Source: Gracilibacillus orientalis
GTDB taxonomy: Bacteria; Bacillota; Bacilli; Bacillales; Amphibacillaceae
Assembly: GCF_900114645.1 (NCBI RefSeq)
Contig: NZ_FOTR01000001.1
Span: 372,001-436,000 of the forward strand
DNA: 64,000 nt
Reading direction: 5' to 3'
The notes under the pieces are model-generated. The model did no database searches, was not told the DNA's origin, and saw nothing but the letters and a program-made list of their open reading frames with translations. Below are positions 63,329 through 64,000 of this stretch, one piece after another (positions within the stretch are counted from its first letter, which is position 1; every line of letters begins with the position of its first letter). The position numbers and the translations under genes were made by a program.

Positions 63329-64000
63329 AGATCTACCCCCTCGAGGTATTCTTTTAAATATACATAATCACCTGTAAGGATAATAAATACCGTTAATATA
63401 TATTTTCGATTTCTCTCTAACGTTTTTTTACTAACAGGTACGACCTTCAATAATTTTTTAATAGGTACTCTTTTTTTAAGTAGTACATAATCTTTTAATT
63501 CTGAGTCATTTATTAACTGTTTCGCAGCATAAACTGCAGATTCACGCGCATCTTGGTGTTTTGGTGAAATTTCTGTAAGCTCTCTAAATGAAATTTTAAA
63601 CTGTTTCAATTGTTCAGATAACTCCAAAATTTCTTGTCTGCGATTCCATGATTCTTGTTCCAGTTGAAATATTTTTTTAGCTTGTGATATCTGTAACGGA
63701 CTTTCTTCTATTTCTTCCTCGTCATTCATATTCAGAGCTGGATACATATATTGTCTCTGTTCTTTCCGGATATAGTCAATTACTTTGCGTTTAATTATGA
63801 CTTGAGCAAAGGCAAGAAATGATGAGCCTTTCTCCCGTGAATACAACTCTATTGCCTCATTAAAAGCAATCATACCGACGCTAAATTCATCATGTTCATG
63901 TTTGATATATCTTTTACACACATCCGAAACACATTTTGCAATAAATGGTTGATATGCTTTAATTATATCATTACGTAAGTAGTCATCACCTCGCTGTATC
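63325..64000 (-). CDS. sigI: RNA polymerase sigma factor SigI (5' end outside window)
   Basis: The open frame continues to the right edge, giving 224 residues of C-terminal coding. The upstream part reads QRGDDYLRNDIIKAYQPFIAKCVSDVCKRYIKHEHDEFSVGMIAFNEAIELYSREKGSSFLAFAQVIIKRKVIDYIRKEQR, the SigI region 2. The C-terminal part has PIKKLLKVVPVSKKTLERNRKYILTVFIILTGDYVYLKEYL, the SigI DNA-binding end. SigI is a heat- and envelope-stress sigma paired with RsgI. The start codon lies beyond 64000. Confidence 0.94.
   Translation of the reverse strand, partial: IQRGDDYLRNDIIKAYQPFIAKCVSDVCKRYIKHEHDEFSVGMIAFNEAIELYSREKGSSFLAFAQVIIKRKVIDYIRKEQRQYMYPALNMNDEEEIEESPLQISQAKKIFQLEQESWNRRQEILELSEQLKQFKISFRELTEISPKHQDARESAVYAAKQLINDSELKDYVLLKKRVPIKKLLKVVPVSKKTLERNRKYILTVFIILTGDYVYLKEYLEGVDL

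Overview
The window is a chromosomal segment of a low-GC, endospore-forming member of the Bacillaceae. Gene order over the first 26 kb follows the Bacillus subtilis ecsA-hit-yhaH-prsA-yhaM-yhaN-yhaO-yhaP-yhaQ-yheA-yheB-yheC block. Spore genes (an alpha/beta-type SASP, yabG, spoVR, a YjcZ-like peptide, a YhcN/YlaJ-like lipoprotein, sigI-rsgI) confirm a spore former. Acidic tails on secreted and membrane proteins, a sodium/proline symporter and the repeat types fit a halotolerant genus near Gracilibacillus, Oceanobacillus or Virgibacillus. That placement is inferred from style, not from an alignment. No rRNA, tRNA, CRISPR array, prophage or transposase gene was seen.

Layout. 0-26 kb: protein export and folding (ecsA, prsA), RNA and DNA metabolism (yhaM-like, the yhaNO SbcC/SbcD-like pair), a PutP symporter with a 36-residue partner, a NERD protein, the yhaPQ ABC exporter, yheA, yheB, a YheC/YheD ATP-grasp protein, yxkF-msmX, SASP, fumC and yabG. 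26-37 kb: a VanY-type carboxypeptidase, an IDEAL protein, a CDF transporter, azlCD, map, an ECF sigma with a DUF4179 anti-sigma, small lipoproteins and a frameshifted tubby-like gene. 37-42 kb: a YueD-like reductase, a MetI-type enzyme, degV, and a HAD gene broken by a small insertion. 42-50 kb: qoxABCD (aa3 quinol oxidase), a two-component system, DUF389 and ChrA. 50-57 kb: a CzcD/CzrA-type metal efflux pair, spoVR, a CHRD protein, a rhodanese-like protein and an M20 dipeptidase. 57-64 kb: yrrT-luxS-mccA-mccB, which recycles S-adenosylhomocysteine to homocysteine and cysteine and makes the AI-2 precursor, then a YhcN-like lipoprotein, yhdB, rsgI and sigI.

The least ordinary content lies between genes. 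(i) A family of small elements begins GTGAGACTATGATCA and ends CACCGTGATAAA. The longest, 147 bp, has a hairpin near each end and splits a HAD hydrolase gene. Copies of 107, 49 and 39 bp look like deletion forms. They resemble non-autonomous IS200/IS605 elements (PATEs), and the right end has the look of a TnpB guide-RNA scaffold. (ii) Three minisatellites have periods that are exact multiples of three (21, 21 and 51 bp). (iii) A long palindromic repeat of about 125 bp has three good and several decayed copies. (iv) A 47-bp near-perfect hairpin with a T-run lies between ecsA and hit and may end a small RNA.
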